A stretch of 64,000 nt of DNA from Mikania micrantha (lineage: Eukaryota; Streptophyta; Magnoliopsida; Asterales; Asteraceae). This document shows, in pieces, positions 46,483 through 57,477 of this stretch. The stretch lies in the NCBI GenBank assembly GCA_009363875.1, contig CM018695.1, positions 12,496,755-12,560,754 on the forward strand. The letters run 5' to 3'. Position 1 is the stretch's first letter. The number at the start of each line of letters is the position of its first letter. The notes under the pieces are model-generated. The model was not told the DNA's origin. It did not search any database and worked only from the letters and a program-made list of their open reading frames with translations. A program made the translations under genes and the position numbers.

Positions 46483-46710
46483 GCCGGCATAGTTGACCAA
46501 AGGAACATCCGAACATCCATAATATCGGAGGGTTCAAATCTCTCCTGTAGGCTGTAGCAAAAAAAGGGTCTGGAGGGTCTGGGGGTTTTCTCAGTAAGGT
46601 TTCCCCTAGGGTGGTTGTGGCGGCTCATGAAAGGTTTAGATAACTAGACTATGGTGACATGACCTGAAAACAGTAAGTTTACACGATTGAGACATCAACC
46701 GTTCAAGAAA
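46483..46710 (+). mobile_element. SINE (tRNA-derived)
   Basis: Head GCCGGCATAGTTGACC and B box GGGTTCAAATC, with a body similar to the SINE at 22996 (TTTCTC.GTAAGGTTTCC, GACTATGGT, CCTGAAAA, GTTTACACG). Target duplication not identified. It ends about 80 bp before the F-box gene start and may form part of its promoter. Confidence 0.55.
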
Positions 46711-46792
46711 AAAAGCAGAAGGAAACCCTTATTATCTATACGAGGAAGGAACCACAATCCATAACCACTTAAGCTAAGCAACTCGAACACCA

Positions 46793-47923
46793 ATGACGGA
46801 CCAAACCTACACCACCACGACGTCCGACCACCCACCACCACTCACCACCTCCGATACCCAACAACCACCACCGCCACTCATCCCAAATCTCCCCGATGAC
46901 GTCGCAATCCAGTGCATCGCCAGAGTCCCACGCCCCTACCACCCCACCCTCTCATTAGTCTCCAAGCTATGGCGGTCCACCATACGCTCCCCGCACTTTT
47001 TCACCACCCGATCCTACCTCCGTTCAACCCAACACTCACTCTACCTCAACATCCGCCATAACACTTCCTTCAAGTGGTATTATCACCCAAACCCTAACCC
47101 CAAAGACGGATCATCCCTCTTTCCCCACCCTCCGATACCAATCCAACCCGTCGGTCCAGCATATGCCGTTCTCGGCCCCAAAATATACCTAATCGGCGGT
47201 TCAATTAACGATATCCCATTGAATTCCGTTTGGGTTCTCGATTGTAGGGTTAATCGTTGGGAAATTGGGCCTAAGATGAGGGTTGGGAGAGAGTTTGCAG
47301 CTGCTGCAACTGTTGGTGGTAAGATTTATGTGATGGGTGGGTGTTTAGTGGATAATAGGGCTAGATCAGTTAACTGGGCTGAGGTTTTTGATCCTGTGGT
47401 GGGCGTCTGGCGCCCCGTGGAGAGTGGGTTGGTGGAGGCTAAGGATAAGTGGATGCACGCGTGTGCGGTTATAGATGGTAGGATATATGCGATGGCGGAC
47501 AGGGGTGGGGTGGTTTACGACGTAGTGAGGATGGAATGGGGGCGGGTGCCTAAGCGTCTTGATATGGGGTGGAGGGGGCGGGCGGTGTGTATTGATGGGG
47601 TGTTGTATTGTTATGATTATTTGGGGAAGATTAGAGGGTATGATGCAGTGAAGGATGTATGGAAAGAGTTGAGAGGTGTGGATAAAGGGTTGCCTAAGTT
47701 TTTGTGTGGGGCGACAATGTTGGATTTGGATGGGCGGTTGTGTGTGGTGTGGGAGTGTAAAGAGAGTGGTGGTGATGGGAGAGTGATGGATGTTATGTGT
47801 GCGGAGATTGTTGTTTGTAAGGATGAAGATGGAGGATTAAGTGGCTCGGTGCTGTGGATTGATGTGATTCTGTCGGTTCCTGTTGGTTCGTCGATTCTAC
47901 ATTGTATGGCTGTTGCTTTGTGA
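46793..47923 (+). CDS. SKIP6: F-box/kelch-repeat protein, SKIP6-like
   Basis: Intact single exon, 376 residues. A low-complexity Thr/Pro-rich N-terminus (1-27) precedes the F-box (about 28-72: LIPNLPDDVAIQCIARVPR, then LSLVSKLWRSTIRSPHFF). Kelch repeats follow from about 120 to 290: KIYLIGGS, VWVLDCRVNRWEIGPKM, KIYVMGGC, AEVFDPVVGVWRPV, GRIYAMAD, GVLYCYDYLGKIRGYDAVKDVW. Family role: the F-box binds ASK/SKP1 in an SCF ubiquitin ligase and the kelch propeller binds the substrate; the substrate is unknown. The 5' third is C-rich and G-poor, the 3' two-thirds G-rich. A SINE lies just upstream. The name SKIP6 rests on overall resemblance (N-terminal LPDDVA..C.ARVPR); a close paralogue is possible. 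Confidence 0.88.
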   Translation: MTDQTYTTTTSDHPPPLTTSDTQQPPPPLIPNLPDDVAIQCIARVPRPYHPTLSLVSKLWRSTIRSPHFFTTRSYLRSTQHSLYLNIRHNTSFKWYYHPNPNPKDGSSLFPHPPIPIQPVGPAYAVLGPKIYLIGGSINDIPLNSVWVLDCRVNRWEIGPKMRVGREFAAAATVGGKIYVMGGCLVDNRARSVNWAEVFDPVVGVWRPVESGLVEAKDKWMHACAVIDGRIYAMADRGGVVYDVVRMEWGRVPKRLDMGWRGRAVCIDGVLYCYDYLGKIRGYDAVKDVWKELRGVDKGLPKFLCGATMLDLDGRLCVVWECKESGGDGRVMDVMCAEIVVCKDEDGGLSGSVLWIDVILSVPVGSSILHCMAVAL

Positions 47924-48714
47924 TTCATGTTATGCTACCATGGTATGCATTCTATCTTTGTAGTTATTATTATGTACCTGAGATGCAACTTATTATCTTT
48001 AACATTGTTCTTGATGGAACTGATTATAGATTTTAGGGAAAATTAAGGAAAAAAGTTGTAAATCTTTGTGATGTAAATCGAAAGATATTGGTTTGAACCA
48101 TGTTTTAATTATCTTAAGAAACTTGTTAAACAAAATTGTGTATCAAGATCAAATCATTAGATATTTCTCTTTACTAGTTAATTTTGGCCTATGAAGTGAC
48201 AATACTGAATGTTAGGTTTCTTAGGATTTTAGGGCACCGGTCAACCCGTTTAGTGGTTGTTATAATTATGTAAATATTCCAAAAAACCCTTTTCTATGAA
48301 ATGGATGATCTTAACACAAACTTTTGAAATGGATCTTTTCGGTGAGAATTTATGTATGAAGATTTTTATTTTTATGTAAGTAGTTGCTAATTATATTTCT
48401 GAAGAACTTTCTGGCTTTCTACTAAAACAAGCAACAGGAGGTGAATATATCAGATAACTTGTCACTTTCTACTTGTATAATTTTTTTGAAAGTCTTGCTT
48501 CTGATTTCTGAAGATACATCTGTATCGTGAATATCCGAACAATTGTGCCTCAAAGAATTTCAGTGTTAAATACAGCTATCATTTCACTTTTATAATTTTA
48601 CTGCCAACATTATCATCAGTTTGTCTATTTCTAGTATGTTTCTCTTGAAACTTGGGTTGTACTTCATTTTCTTTGAAATATCTTTGATGGAACTTGTAGC
48701 ATTCTAAATCTGTC
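47924..48714. other. 3' flank of the F-box gene
   Basis: Probably includes the 3' UTR. AT-rich; no other gene or element recognised. Confidence 0.4.
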
Positions 48715-48720
48715 GTCTCT

Positions 48721-49071
48721 TGGTTTTAAAAATCTCGAGACGCTCTGAGGCGTTTAGACATCAAATGCCAAGGCATGAGCCATGAGGCGATAGCCTCACG
48801 TACGTGAGGCGTTGCTCTGTATATAATAAAATAAGTTTTATCTACAACTAAAATATGCATTTTTCTTGTCTTTTGAACATATTGGGCTTTTTTTATCATG
48901 CAAACCATAATGAATCTCTAATCCTATTGGTTGTGTATACATATCCCCTCCTACATACCCAACTGCTGATCAAATTTGACTCATAAGTTCATAAAGCGTT
49001 GCCTCAAGGCCCTGAAGCGTTAAACTGACTGCGCCTCACGCCTCATGCCTTAGGCGCTATTATTAAAACCA
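48721..49071. mobile_element. hAT-like MITE, GAGGCG/CGCCTC-rich
   Basis: Ends TGGTTTTAAAAAT and, in reverse, TGGTTTTAATAAT; GTCTCT directly flanks both ends (48715-48720, 49072-49077). The interior is rich in GAGGCG and CGCCTCA words, as in the 37-1114 element, so they are likely one family. Non-coding. Confidence 0.65.
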
Positions 49072-49179
49072 GTCTCTATATAACAATCTATTTTCTCATA
49101 ATATCTACAAGCTTCCAATTTAATTCCGTCAATAATGATGGATGCCATATTCTCTTCTTCCAATATGTTTAGTGGTAGG

Positions 49180-49535
49180 ACTAAAGATCCTGTTCTTGAT
49201 CCAATGTGGGGACATGGTATGTTTGTTATACCCTACATGACTCGTTTAGGTATAACCAATTCATGGGGCAGTTGGAGTATCATGGGGGAGGGGAGCGGAT
49301 GGGGGACTATAACAAATCCAGGTATTTGGTGTTACAAATGTGTGGCAGGAGCGTATATTGTGTTTTTTGGGTTGTGCTTTTTGGCATCTATCTGGCATTT
49401 TGTTTATTGGGATCTAGAAAAACTTGTGATGAATGTACACGAAAACCCTTTTTGGATTTGCGCAAGATCTTTGGAATACATTTATTTCTTGCAGGTGTGG
49501 CTTGCTTTGGTAGAATTTCATGACATATCTAGGGG
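49180..49535 (+). pseudogene. psbB: Nuclear plastid fragment of psbB (CP47)
   Basis: Reading from 49186 gives DPVLDPMW, GMFVIPYMTRLGITNSWG, WSI, TNPGIW, GLCFLASIWHFVYWDLE, the CP47 segment near its first lumenal loop and second helix. At about 49417 a one-base loss shifts frame, after which CDECTRKPFLDLRKIFGIHLF and GVACFG continue (parts shown). It is diverged at many codons, lacks the gene start and end, and is flanked by nuclear MITEs. Plastid CP47 binds chlorophyll in photosystem II; this piece is a dead, old plastid-to-nucleus transfer. Confidence 0.9.
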
Positions 49536-50620
49536 ACATTATCGTAACAGAAAATAAAATTCATGATGCCATTCATCATAGCTCACCTAGTCACCTACTT
49601 AATCATATCGAACAATTGAGCATTTTTCTTTGGTAATGTGATATGCCCTATTTGCGGTGCACACATATAATGTATATATGTGTAGGCCCTCAAAAAAATA
49701 AAAATAAATAATAATAATAAAAAATAAATAAGTAAATTAACATTAACTAAAAAAAAAGAAAAAAAAGGTTGAAATTGTTTTTGATTATGTTATCATACGG
49801 TAATACCAGATCATTCCAGTTATATTTTCAGTTTAGTTTGATGCTACTTTTTGCCTAATTTTTTAAATTTTGGTGAGTGAGTAAGAAACTGGACCGAACC
49901 TTTTTGGTTTAGGACTTAAACCTAGATTGGCCATCAAAGCTCAAAAGGTTGACATTTTTTATTGATTCAAGAAATTTTAATGTTCATGTGAATCAATATT
50001 GCCTTCATCTAAGAGTATGAAAAACTCACTTTGACTTACCTTTCATTTTTACCTTTTTTGTGTTTGATTTAATAAAGAAATATGGTGAACGCCACCATCA
50101 GGCGCCCCTCACCGACCAGTTTCACGGCCAGCATGAGGGAGGTAAATCGTGTGATTCAGGGATGTTTGATTTAATAAGATCTATACTAATAAGGGATGAT
50201 TGACCCAGGGAAAAGTGAAGAATAATGCTGGTGAACAGGAGTTGATTGTGTTATCATATACATCAAGCGCATCCCATAGTCATCAACTGTTGGGTAATTT
50301 GTGAATTGTTGTTTAGTTATATCTTAGGTAAGAACCTAAACAGTCTCATATTGTATTGTTTTTCAGTGGCCATTTTTGTTTGATTTTTGTAATTTTTAAT
50401 TAATATCATCAGGTTGGCATCTAGTGTTCTAATTTACTTTAAGTTAACTTGTTAGTAGGCTATTATGATTAGAGTTTGATGGCAGGTCTCATTATCAAGC
50501 CATCTGAAAAACTAACTTTTTAACACTACCAATATTTTCACTTAATAGTAAAAACCACTCAGGTTTCAATATATTGTTATAGTTTGCTTAATTGAAACAC
50601 TTATGAAACATGGTTAAAAT
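49536..50620. other. Intergenic sequence, no gene
   Basis: A+T rich. TTTGCGGTG.(G/A)CACATATAATGT at 49650-49672 recurs diverged at 51733-51755. Otherwise nothing recognised. Confidence 0.35.
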
Positions 50621-50628
50621 GTACTACT

Positions 50629-50924
50629 CATAGTTATTAAAAGCGAGCGCCTAGAGCGCCTAGGCTCCAATCTGAAGCCAGGCAGTAAAATCTCGCTTTT
50701 GATAATTAGTCTTATTTTTTGCTCTTTGATATTTTGAACATTGTTGTTTGGTTAGTGAGAACTTTTTGAATTTTAGTCTTATTTTTTATTTTATAATTTA
50801 TTTTAGATTTTTTTTGGAAAGGGCGTTTTTTTTTCCTCAGGCCCCAGCTTTTTTGGCGCTTAACGCCTAGGCTCTAGGCGGGGACCAATCGCCTTGAGGG
50901 CGCCTTACACATTTGATAACTATG
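50629..50924. mobile_element. hAT MITE, GCGCCTAGGC-rich
   Basis: Left end CATAGTTATTAAAAGCG; right end in reverse CATAGTTATCAAATGTG. A perfect 8-bp duplication GTACTACT lies at 50621-50628 and 50925-50932. Subterminal GCGCCTAG/CGCCTAGGC words resemble those of the elements at 37 and 48721. Confidence 0.85.
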
Positions 50925-51092
50925 GTACTACTTTTTTTTTTATTCCATGTTTAAGTGAAGTCATCGTACATGCGATTATGCGAATTGCTAATCCTTGTTT
51001 GTTTGTTTATTTGAGCTATGAAACTAACATTACTTTAACCTTTTTTGATGTCACATTAACTGCAACACACCATATTTTTTGATCCTAAAGGC

Positions 51093-51360
51093 TAGAGGTG
51101 CTCAAACCGGTCCGGTTTGGTCAACGGATGGTCAAAACCGGTTTTGGTGAAAACAGGTTTGAAAACCGGTTTGGGAGATGAGGATGTCAAACCTATAGGA
51201 ACCGGTTTGGGTCAGTTTGAAACCGGTTTGGAGGGGTTGAAACCGGTTTGGAAATCGGTTTGGGAGATGAGGATGTCAAACCTATTACAAATCGACGGTT
51301 CGGAACGGTTTGGAAACCGGTTTGAGGGGTGTTAACTACCGGTTTTTTTGCCCATGTCTA
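51093..51360. mobile_element. hAT MITE with AACCGGTTTGG repeats
   Basis: Ends TAGAGGTGCTCAAACCGG and, in reverse, TAGACATGGGCAAAAAAACC. A perfect 8-bp duplication CTAAAGGC lies at 51085-51092 and 51361-51368. The interior is mostly AACCGGTTTGG-type repeats, including a repeated GGGAGATGAGGATGTCAAAC. The 72-codon ORF inside follows the repeat and is not a gene. Confidence 0.85.
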
Positions 51361-51368
51361 CTAAAGGC

Positions 51369-52529
51369 TCATGTCACATTTGATAAGCACATCAGTTACA
51401 CAGTTATTGTCTTATTGATACATAACTTGAAAGCCCACTTATTCATGACAGTAATCGTATTCATTGGTTTTGATTGCTTGTATTAGCAGATAACTTGAAT
51501 GATGTATGTATCAGAAATCATTTCCATGTTCATATAAGATGAATTGCATGTCTACATTTTGTTTATGGTGTCTTAAAATGCTTTTCACTCATCCTTTTGA
51601 TCCAAATCAACTTGCATTTGCTTATGAAGGTTTTAGGTTTTTTCCAATAATAATTGTGTGCTCTTTTACTAATTTACTATTTTGCTTTATTAAGTACAAC
51701 AACTGATATCATTCATTTCATTAGTTAGGTCTCGTTTGCGGTGTGGACATATAATGTTTGTGTGTGTTGGCTCTTGATAGGCAAAAGTAAAATTACACTT
51801 ATTTTAAACTTTATTTTACTTAATTTTTGTGAAAATAATGTTAAAAATATTGGGTTGGTTGGTTAATTAGGTATCATGACCTGGGGTTTCATTGAAGGCA
51901 ACATCCCTACATGGTAGAGGTAAGATTTTCTACATTTTACCCTTCTCAGACTTTACATTAGCTTTGCTAATGATGTGATATATTGAGTAGGATGATGATG
52001 AAGAATTACGTAAAAGTAACTTTTCTTGCTGGAGTAGAAAATCAACACAAAAACAGTTGATAAATTGTACCAAAATTTAGTTATCTTAATAGGGATTTAG
52101 GGCGTTACTACATTCCCTGTATAAAAGTTGGATCATTTTTCCCAATCAAATTATTCCTTTCTGATTAGATACTTTCAACATAACAAAAACATAGATTTTA
52201 AACTCAATCATTCTTATTTTATTGTTAGCATAACACTTTTGTCAATCTAAGGCCACCAAAACTCTTATGAATCAAATCAGTTATGTCCATTTATGTTTAT
52301 TCATGTCCGTTAGCATTTGTTTATGTTGTTAAACCGTTCGGTTATACTATAACAGAGGAACATGAATGAACATAATCATGTTTATTCTCTTAATGAACAG
52401 ACACGAACAAGACATGCTTGCTATATGTTTATGCTTGATGGTTAAAGTTAAACGAAAGAACACAACATGTCTACTTTGACACGTCTTTGTTATCTTTTTT
52501 TGCTCTCTAATACGGTTTATGCTAAGGAC
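51369..52529. other. Intergenic sequence, no gene
   Basis: AT-rich; no supported ORF or repeat other than the diverged motif at 51733. Confidence 0.35.
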
Positions 52530-52830
52530 CAATGTTTTCAAAACTATACTAGACCGGTTGGTCGAACTAGTTGGATCGGGAACGGATCATGGCAATGGTT
52601 CGGTCTGCGTACATGGACCGCTATTGAAGTGGATGGGCGAATTGATTGGTCAAACTAGTGAACTAGACTGGCTGAACTAGATTTTAATCTCCAAAATTCA
52701 TATACAAACTTCTGTAACATATATACGCCATTCGATTTTTAAATTCAATCCGACTTATCCAATAAATCTGACCACTAAAACTAGTAAACCAACCAATTCA
52801 ATGTCCGGCTTGTTTTAGAAATATTCCCAA
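52530..52830. mobile_element. Probable hAT MITE of the ACCGG type
   Basis: The left end CAATGTTTTCAAAAC and ACCGGTTGGTCGAACTAG-like text match the family of 57478-58046. A clear right end and duplication were not found. Confidence 0.35.
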
Positions 52831-52834
52831 GAGC

Positions 52835-53050
52835 TAGGGCTATAAACGAACTGAACTAACACGAACGAACCCTTATTCGTGTTCATTCGTTTATCTTTTA
52901 ACTTGTTCACGAATGGTTCACGAACGCTAACCGAACGGAGAGTCTTGTTCGTATTCGTTTGTTAAGAAATTTAACTTGTTCACGAACGCAAACGAACACA
53001 TATTATTTAAACAATAATATCTTTCAACCTTTTCAAATAAACGTTGTTTT
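52835..53050. mobile_element. GTTCG-rich MITE, truncated
   Basis: Starts TAGGGCTATAAACGAACTGA like the element at 61147, followed by many TTCGTT/AACGAA words (TTCACGAACG, CATTCGTTTAT). The right end is missing. Confidence 0.5.
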
Positions 53051-53321
53051 TAGATTCTATGAACTTAAAATGATTTGACTATGCCAATTTATCAATTGTC
53101 AAGCTGATACTTTTCTTTTCTTTTCTTTTCTTTTCATGTTAGATCGATGGTGACCCATTTAGGTTTGTTTATAATTTTCATCATTGACAAAGAAAAACAC
53201 ATCAATTTTCACTTCATAAAATTTTAAAAATAGTCTCTGACTCTCTAGATTAAATATTTTATTATAATAAATAAATAACTTAAGTGACACATGTCAAACT
53301 TATATAAAGTTTATATATATA

Positions 53322-53573
53322 TGAGATGGTTCAAATGTTAACCCTTTCTTATTGCGATAACCGAATAACTACATCTTATTACTTTGGGGCCCATATTAAA
53401 GTAAAATCTAAAAGTGTAGGTTTTTTTCTTATTTTTTATTAATGTAAGTGGGCTCTACATTAATTTAAAAAAAAAAACTACACCTTCAGATATACTTTAG
53501 TGTGGAGCCCAAAATAATAAGATGTATTTATTCGGTTAACGCAATAAAATGAGTTAACATTTGATCTTCTTCC
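53322..53573. mobile_element. Foldback MITE at a TA microsatellite
   Basis: The left arm (GAGATGGTTCAAATGTTAAC ... CATCTTATTACTTTGGG) and the right arm (TCAAATGTTAACTCATT ... CATCTTATTATTTTGGG in reverse) pair over about 100 bp, with (TA)n on both sides. Non-coding. Confidence 0.7.
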
Positions 53574-55428
53574 TATATATATATATATTTATTTATTTAT
53601 TTATTTTGTCATCTCACTTTTTTGCTAATAATTATAAATAATTAAATATCTAAAATATATATTTTTTCTAATAATTATAAAAATTAATCAGACAAATATT
53701 TTAATTATATCTTATTTAAAATATAATTTCACAAATTCTTATATTTTTTATGATTTATAATTTATGAATTTTAAGTCTTTATTATTTCTTATGTGTTAAC
53801 ATACAATCTTTATGAAAACTATTAATTTACAAGATGTTAAATTATTCAACACACATACAACAAAAACACATGCCTAGTTAAATCTCACTTTGTAGGGTTT
53901 GTGAGGAGAGATGAGAACAAACATTATCTCCACCTACATTAAATAAATAACTTAATTCACATCTATTAATTTTGTAATATATATATGTTAAAATCACGAT
54001 CGACGACTATCTAAATATTTTGCAATCGTCCCTCTTAAATTTGCATTATCATATTCATGATGAAAATTTAAGCAATAATTATATTTGTTTTGTGAAAAAA
54101 AAATTACTTAGAAAAGTTTTTCTAGACGATTTTATTATAGATTTTAAAAAATGAACGTTAAAAAAGTTAAATGTTAACTTGATTCCTTGAATGCTTGTTG
54201 TTTTGCTTACTTGATTTACTTTACCATACTATTTTTTATGGATTATGATTACCTTGAGGTCCTTGATGAACCTATAAATTTGGCAGAACACACAAATGTT
54301 TATTACATACAAATATTGATGAATCCTTAAATTTCGATTAACATACATATCTTAAAAAAGTTTTCCCATATCTAAATTAATAAAATATTACTTACGATTA
54401 TAATAGCATAAAAAAAATTAAATATTACTTAAGATCTATAATGTCTTAAAAAATATTAAGATCTATAATGTCAAAATAAAATGAATTAACTATAATTGTT
54501 ATTTGAACCAAAGTTGTTGCAAAAATTGATTATAAAACTTTTATTAAATAGTTTGTATCTAATATATTTAGAAAAATAAACTTTATTTAAAAATTATAAA
54601 TATATTCATACAATACGACAAAAAAAGTTTTTAACTTCGTCAACTATTTAACTTTTTAGTTTGTTAATATCAGTTCCAAGCTCGAGTAAAAAAAGGAAAA
54701 TTTATACTTTATAATATAACTTAAAAATAAGATCTCAAATATTTAGTTTTTTTCAAGACTCCAAAAGTGTTGAGCCGCTTATCCCTCAAAAATTTTACGA
54801 GACACTCTTTTGAAATCATTACATGCCTCCAACCCTTGAAAAGCATTTGCAAGGGTATTTGAGCAAGTGTCGAAGGTGTAATCGCACATGACCAATTTTT
54901 TTAAAGGCCCTAAATTTAAAAAAAAATTATATATGTTATATATATTTATTTATTTTACAACAAATACACATAATTTACAATCCAATTTTTAAATATATTT
55001 AACTTAGTTAAGAATTTATAAAAGATAAAAGAAAAACTTGTTACATAAACATTTGACTCAATAACTCATTACAATTTAATATTTATGTCAAAAAAAAAAA
55101 AAAACAATTAACTCACTTCAAATTTAGTTACAAACGAATCACCCCCCCCCCCGCCACACACACACACACACAAACACACACGGGCCTAATTTTATCATCC
55201 GCACAGGATGCCTAATCTCTCATAAACGGTGTTCTTTTGATCTACTTTTTTTTAACGATATAATCTATTTGCTTCTATGTATAATATGCAAATAGTGAAG
55301 AAACATCCTCTAGTGGAAGTGTTTAGTGAAAATTAATGATTTGACATTAGTGATTACCTTAGGTAATTTGGTTTACAACTTTGTTTTTATAGTCAAAAGT
55401 TATGTTTATGATGTTAAGCTAATTACCA
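53574..55428. other. Very AT-rich intergenic sequence
   Basis: No ORF of note. It contains a dispersed repeat at about 54920-55195 (reverse copy of 45600-45834) ending in C-tract and (CA)n low complexity at 55142-55180. Confidence 0.45.
54920..55195 (-). repeat. Dispersed repeat, reverse copy of 45600-45834
   Basis: Read in reverse it shows GTGTGTTTGTGTG, AATTAGTTTGTAACTAAAT-like, ACAATTTATAA and ATGAGTTATTGAGTCAAATG words in the same order as the plus strand at 45600-45834. Probably two members of one degraded element. Confidence 0.5.
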
Positions 55429-55690
55429 CAGTTTTCAAACCCGGATCAGACCGGCCGGTCGGACCATTTGAACCATAACTCGGTACTAAGAGCGGGCCGG
55501 GTATGTTTAGAACCGTTTTTTAAGGAGCCGGGTGGTCGAATCGGTTTTTTAAATATATTTTATATTATATGTATTTATAAAATATTTTTGACTTATCCGA
55601 TTTTTAAATCTGGTTCGACCGCTCCTACCGCTGACCAGTAAAGACATCGATACTACGTTCAATCCAGTTTTAAAGGTTTTCTGATATAAT
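55429..55690. mobile_element. Probable hAT MITE of the ACCGG type
   Basis: CAGTTTTCAAACCCGGATCAG start, CGGCCGGTCGGACC and AACCGTTTTTTAAGGAGCCGG inside, and a plausible right end GGTTTTCTG near 55682. Target duplication not found. Confidence 0.4.
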
Positions 55691-55792
55691 TATTCTACAA
55701 AGGAGTACTCATTTTGATTAAATTAATTTGACTTAGATGAGAGCTTTGAAGAATGCATTAAGCATAAAATGTACAGATTTCTTGTTACTAAG

Positions 55793-56082
55793 TTTTTTTT
55801 TTTTTTTTTGAACAACGGAAATTTTATTAAAACACCCAAACGAGCAAGCAAGATGTTAAAACTCGCAAGTACACCACTATTACAAATAACATCCACCAAG
55901 AAACAAATACAAAATCAAAAAGAAAAAGACATCCAATCCTCCCATGAAAGAAGATCCCACCTAGATCTTTATTTCACCCAAAAAAAAGATAAAGATTGCA
56001 CCTCCTTAAAAATCGTGTGACTTGAAGCAGTCCTCCTGTCGAAAATCAACTCATTTCTACATTTCCAAATACACCATATGGC
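55793..56082 (-). mobile_element. 5'-truncated L1-type LINE tail
   Basis: On the minus strand the C-terminal part of a plant LINE ORF2 reads IWCIWKCRNELIFDRR, then IFKEVQSLSFFWVK and RSRWDLLSWEDW, with one internal stop after WVK, then a 3' UTR and a poly(A) that appears as poly(T) at 55793-55809. Target duplication TGTTACTAAG lies at 55783-55792 and 56083-56092. Only about 290 bp were inserted. Confidence 0.85.
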
Positions 56083-56110
56083 TGTTACTAAGTATATACG
56101 AGTCTATATT

Positions 56111-56259
56111 ATATAATAAATGTCAATGTGGGACTAGTCCACTTGATAGAGGCATTGCCTCTTAGAAAGGGGGTCTTGGGTTCAAATCCAAGCAAGGGGG
56201 AATATTAGGTGTAATTTATGAGTAGGATAGTATGGCCGTTCAAAAAAAATATAATAAAT
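56111..56259 (+). mobile_element. SINE with 11-bp target duplication
   Basis: Head GGGACTAGTCCACTTGATAG, B box GGGTTCAAATCC within CTTGG/CCAAG, tail CCGTTCAAAAAAA. Target duplication ATATAATAAAT at 56111-56121 and 56249-56259. The body is about 127 bp. Confidence 0.8.
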
Positions 56260-57026
56260 CAAAGTTTTTTTTTTGCTACATGTCATGCAATGAAGCATGC
56301 TTTGATTTATTTTCTCGCCTTAAATTTAAAGAATTGATTTATTTCTTTGCATTCCTTTATTAATAGTCATAATTAACAAATTTGATCAATTATTATAGTA
56401 ATTTCTTTTCTTAAAAAAATACAAGTATTAATTCTTAGTTTTTTACATGTGTTAATATTAATTGCAATTCCGGTTCAATCAACTATGATAAAGCAATATT
56501 TAAATGACTTTAAGTGATTACAAATTAAAAGTTTTTTATTGAACTTGTGTAATACACGTGTGTATTTTAACTAATGCAATTATCATAGTTTTTATAAACA
56601 TAAGATTTGTATTGTAAATCATATAACATATCATATATTCAGCCACACGGGATTTAACCTAGTTTATGTAATATAGCTGGAGTATGCTATACAAACAGTA
56701 CAATTTTCTGGTGGTTAAAGTGAATCAAGTAAATGTGTGTTCGTTGTTTATTATTTACACACACATATATATATATATATATATATTACGTTAATTTGTA
56801 ATCTTAAAAATAAATATGTGATCCAAATTAAGGTAGTTAAAAGTAATAAATATATATAAATATATTCAGAAAAAAAATGACATGTAAATAACAATCAATT
56901 TATCATTCAAAAATCAAAATAGACATAAACCACCAGAAACACATACGCACAGAACACTTAAATAAGTAAACCAATTATTGTACCTAATGCAATGAAAGTT
57001 GCACAATGCTTTACTGATGAGAACAT
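56260..57026. other. AT-rich sequence with Helitron-like ends
   Basis: GTGTAATACAC hairpin at 56547-56557 and GGGATTTAACCTAG|T ending at 56662 resemble Helitron 3' termini seen elsewhere in the window. (TA)n near 56765-56786. No gene. Confidence 0.3.
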
Positions 57027-57338
57027 ATGAAGCTGCCGGAGTCAATCCAAGTCAAACCCAGAAAAACCCATCAAATCTTTGCCCCGATATCTTCTGAAAG
57101 TCAACGATTTTTGCGTAATATTTGCGAACGTTGTACCAAATTACGAGCACAAGTTATGATTACGCAAAAATCATTGGCTACAGCAGATGAAGGAGGTGAA
57201 GATCGGAAGACTAGGGTCCGACGTGGAGTGACGCCGGCAGATTATTCACAATTTCTCCGATCGCTTCGTTCGTTAGTTGATGGCTGTTTTCAGATCCGCA
57301 GGGGCTTCTGGTTGTTCAGATCTGCAGGGCAATGGTAG
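57027..57338 (+). other. Unrecognised 103-codon ORF in a GC-richer island
   Basis: The ORF stands out because the surrounding DNA is far more AT-rich. The product is basic (TRVRRG, RRGFWLFR) with no recognisable motif or signal. The reverse strand also has exon-like composition, so this could be a degraded exon, an untranslated first exon of a minus-strand gene, or a transposon piece. I do not assign a function. Confidence 0.25.
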
Positions 57339-57477
57339 TCTGGTCCGTAGATATAAGATGTAAAGCAAAAGAGAAACTTTGACTTTTTGTTTTGGTTGAA
57401 TTACAAAATAGTCTACAAACTATTTATGATTAGACATTTAAGTCCTCCTAAGAAAATATTTTGTCAATAGTTAAGAC

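Noticed and set aside
47617..47928. 103-codon minus-strand ORF
   Set aside because: Antisense shadow of the F-box/kelch gene caused by its G-rich codons.
49135..49557. A functional nuclear CP47-like gene
   Set aside because: It covers a small part of psbB, with a frameshift and no transit peptide; a plastid-derived pseudogene explains it.
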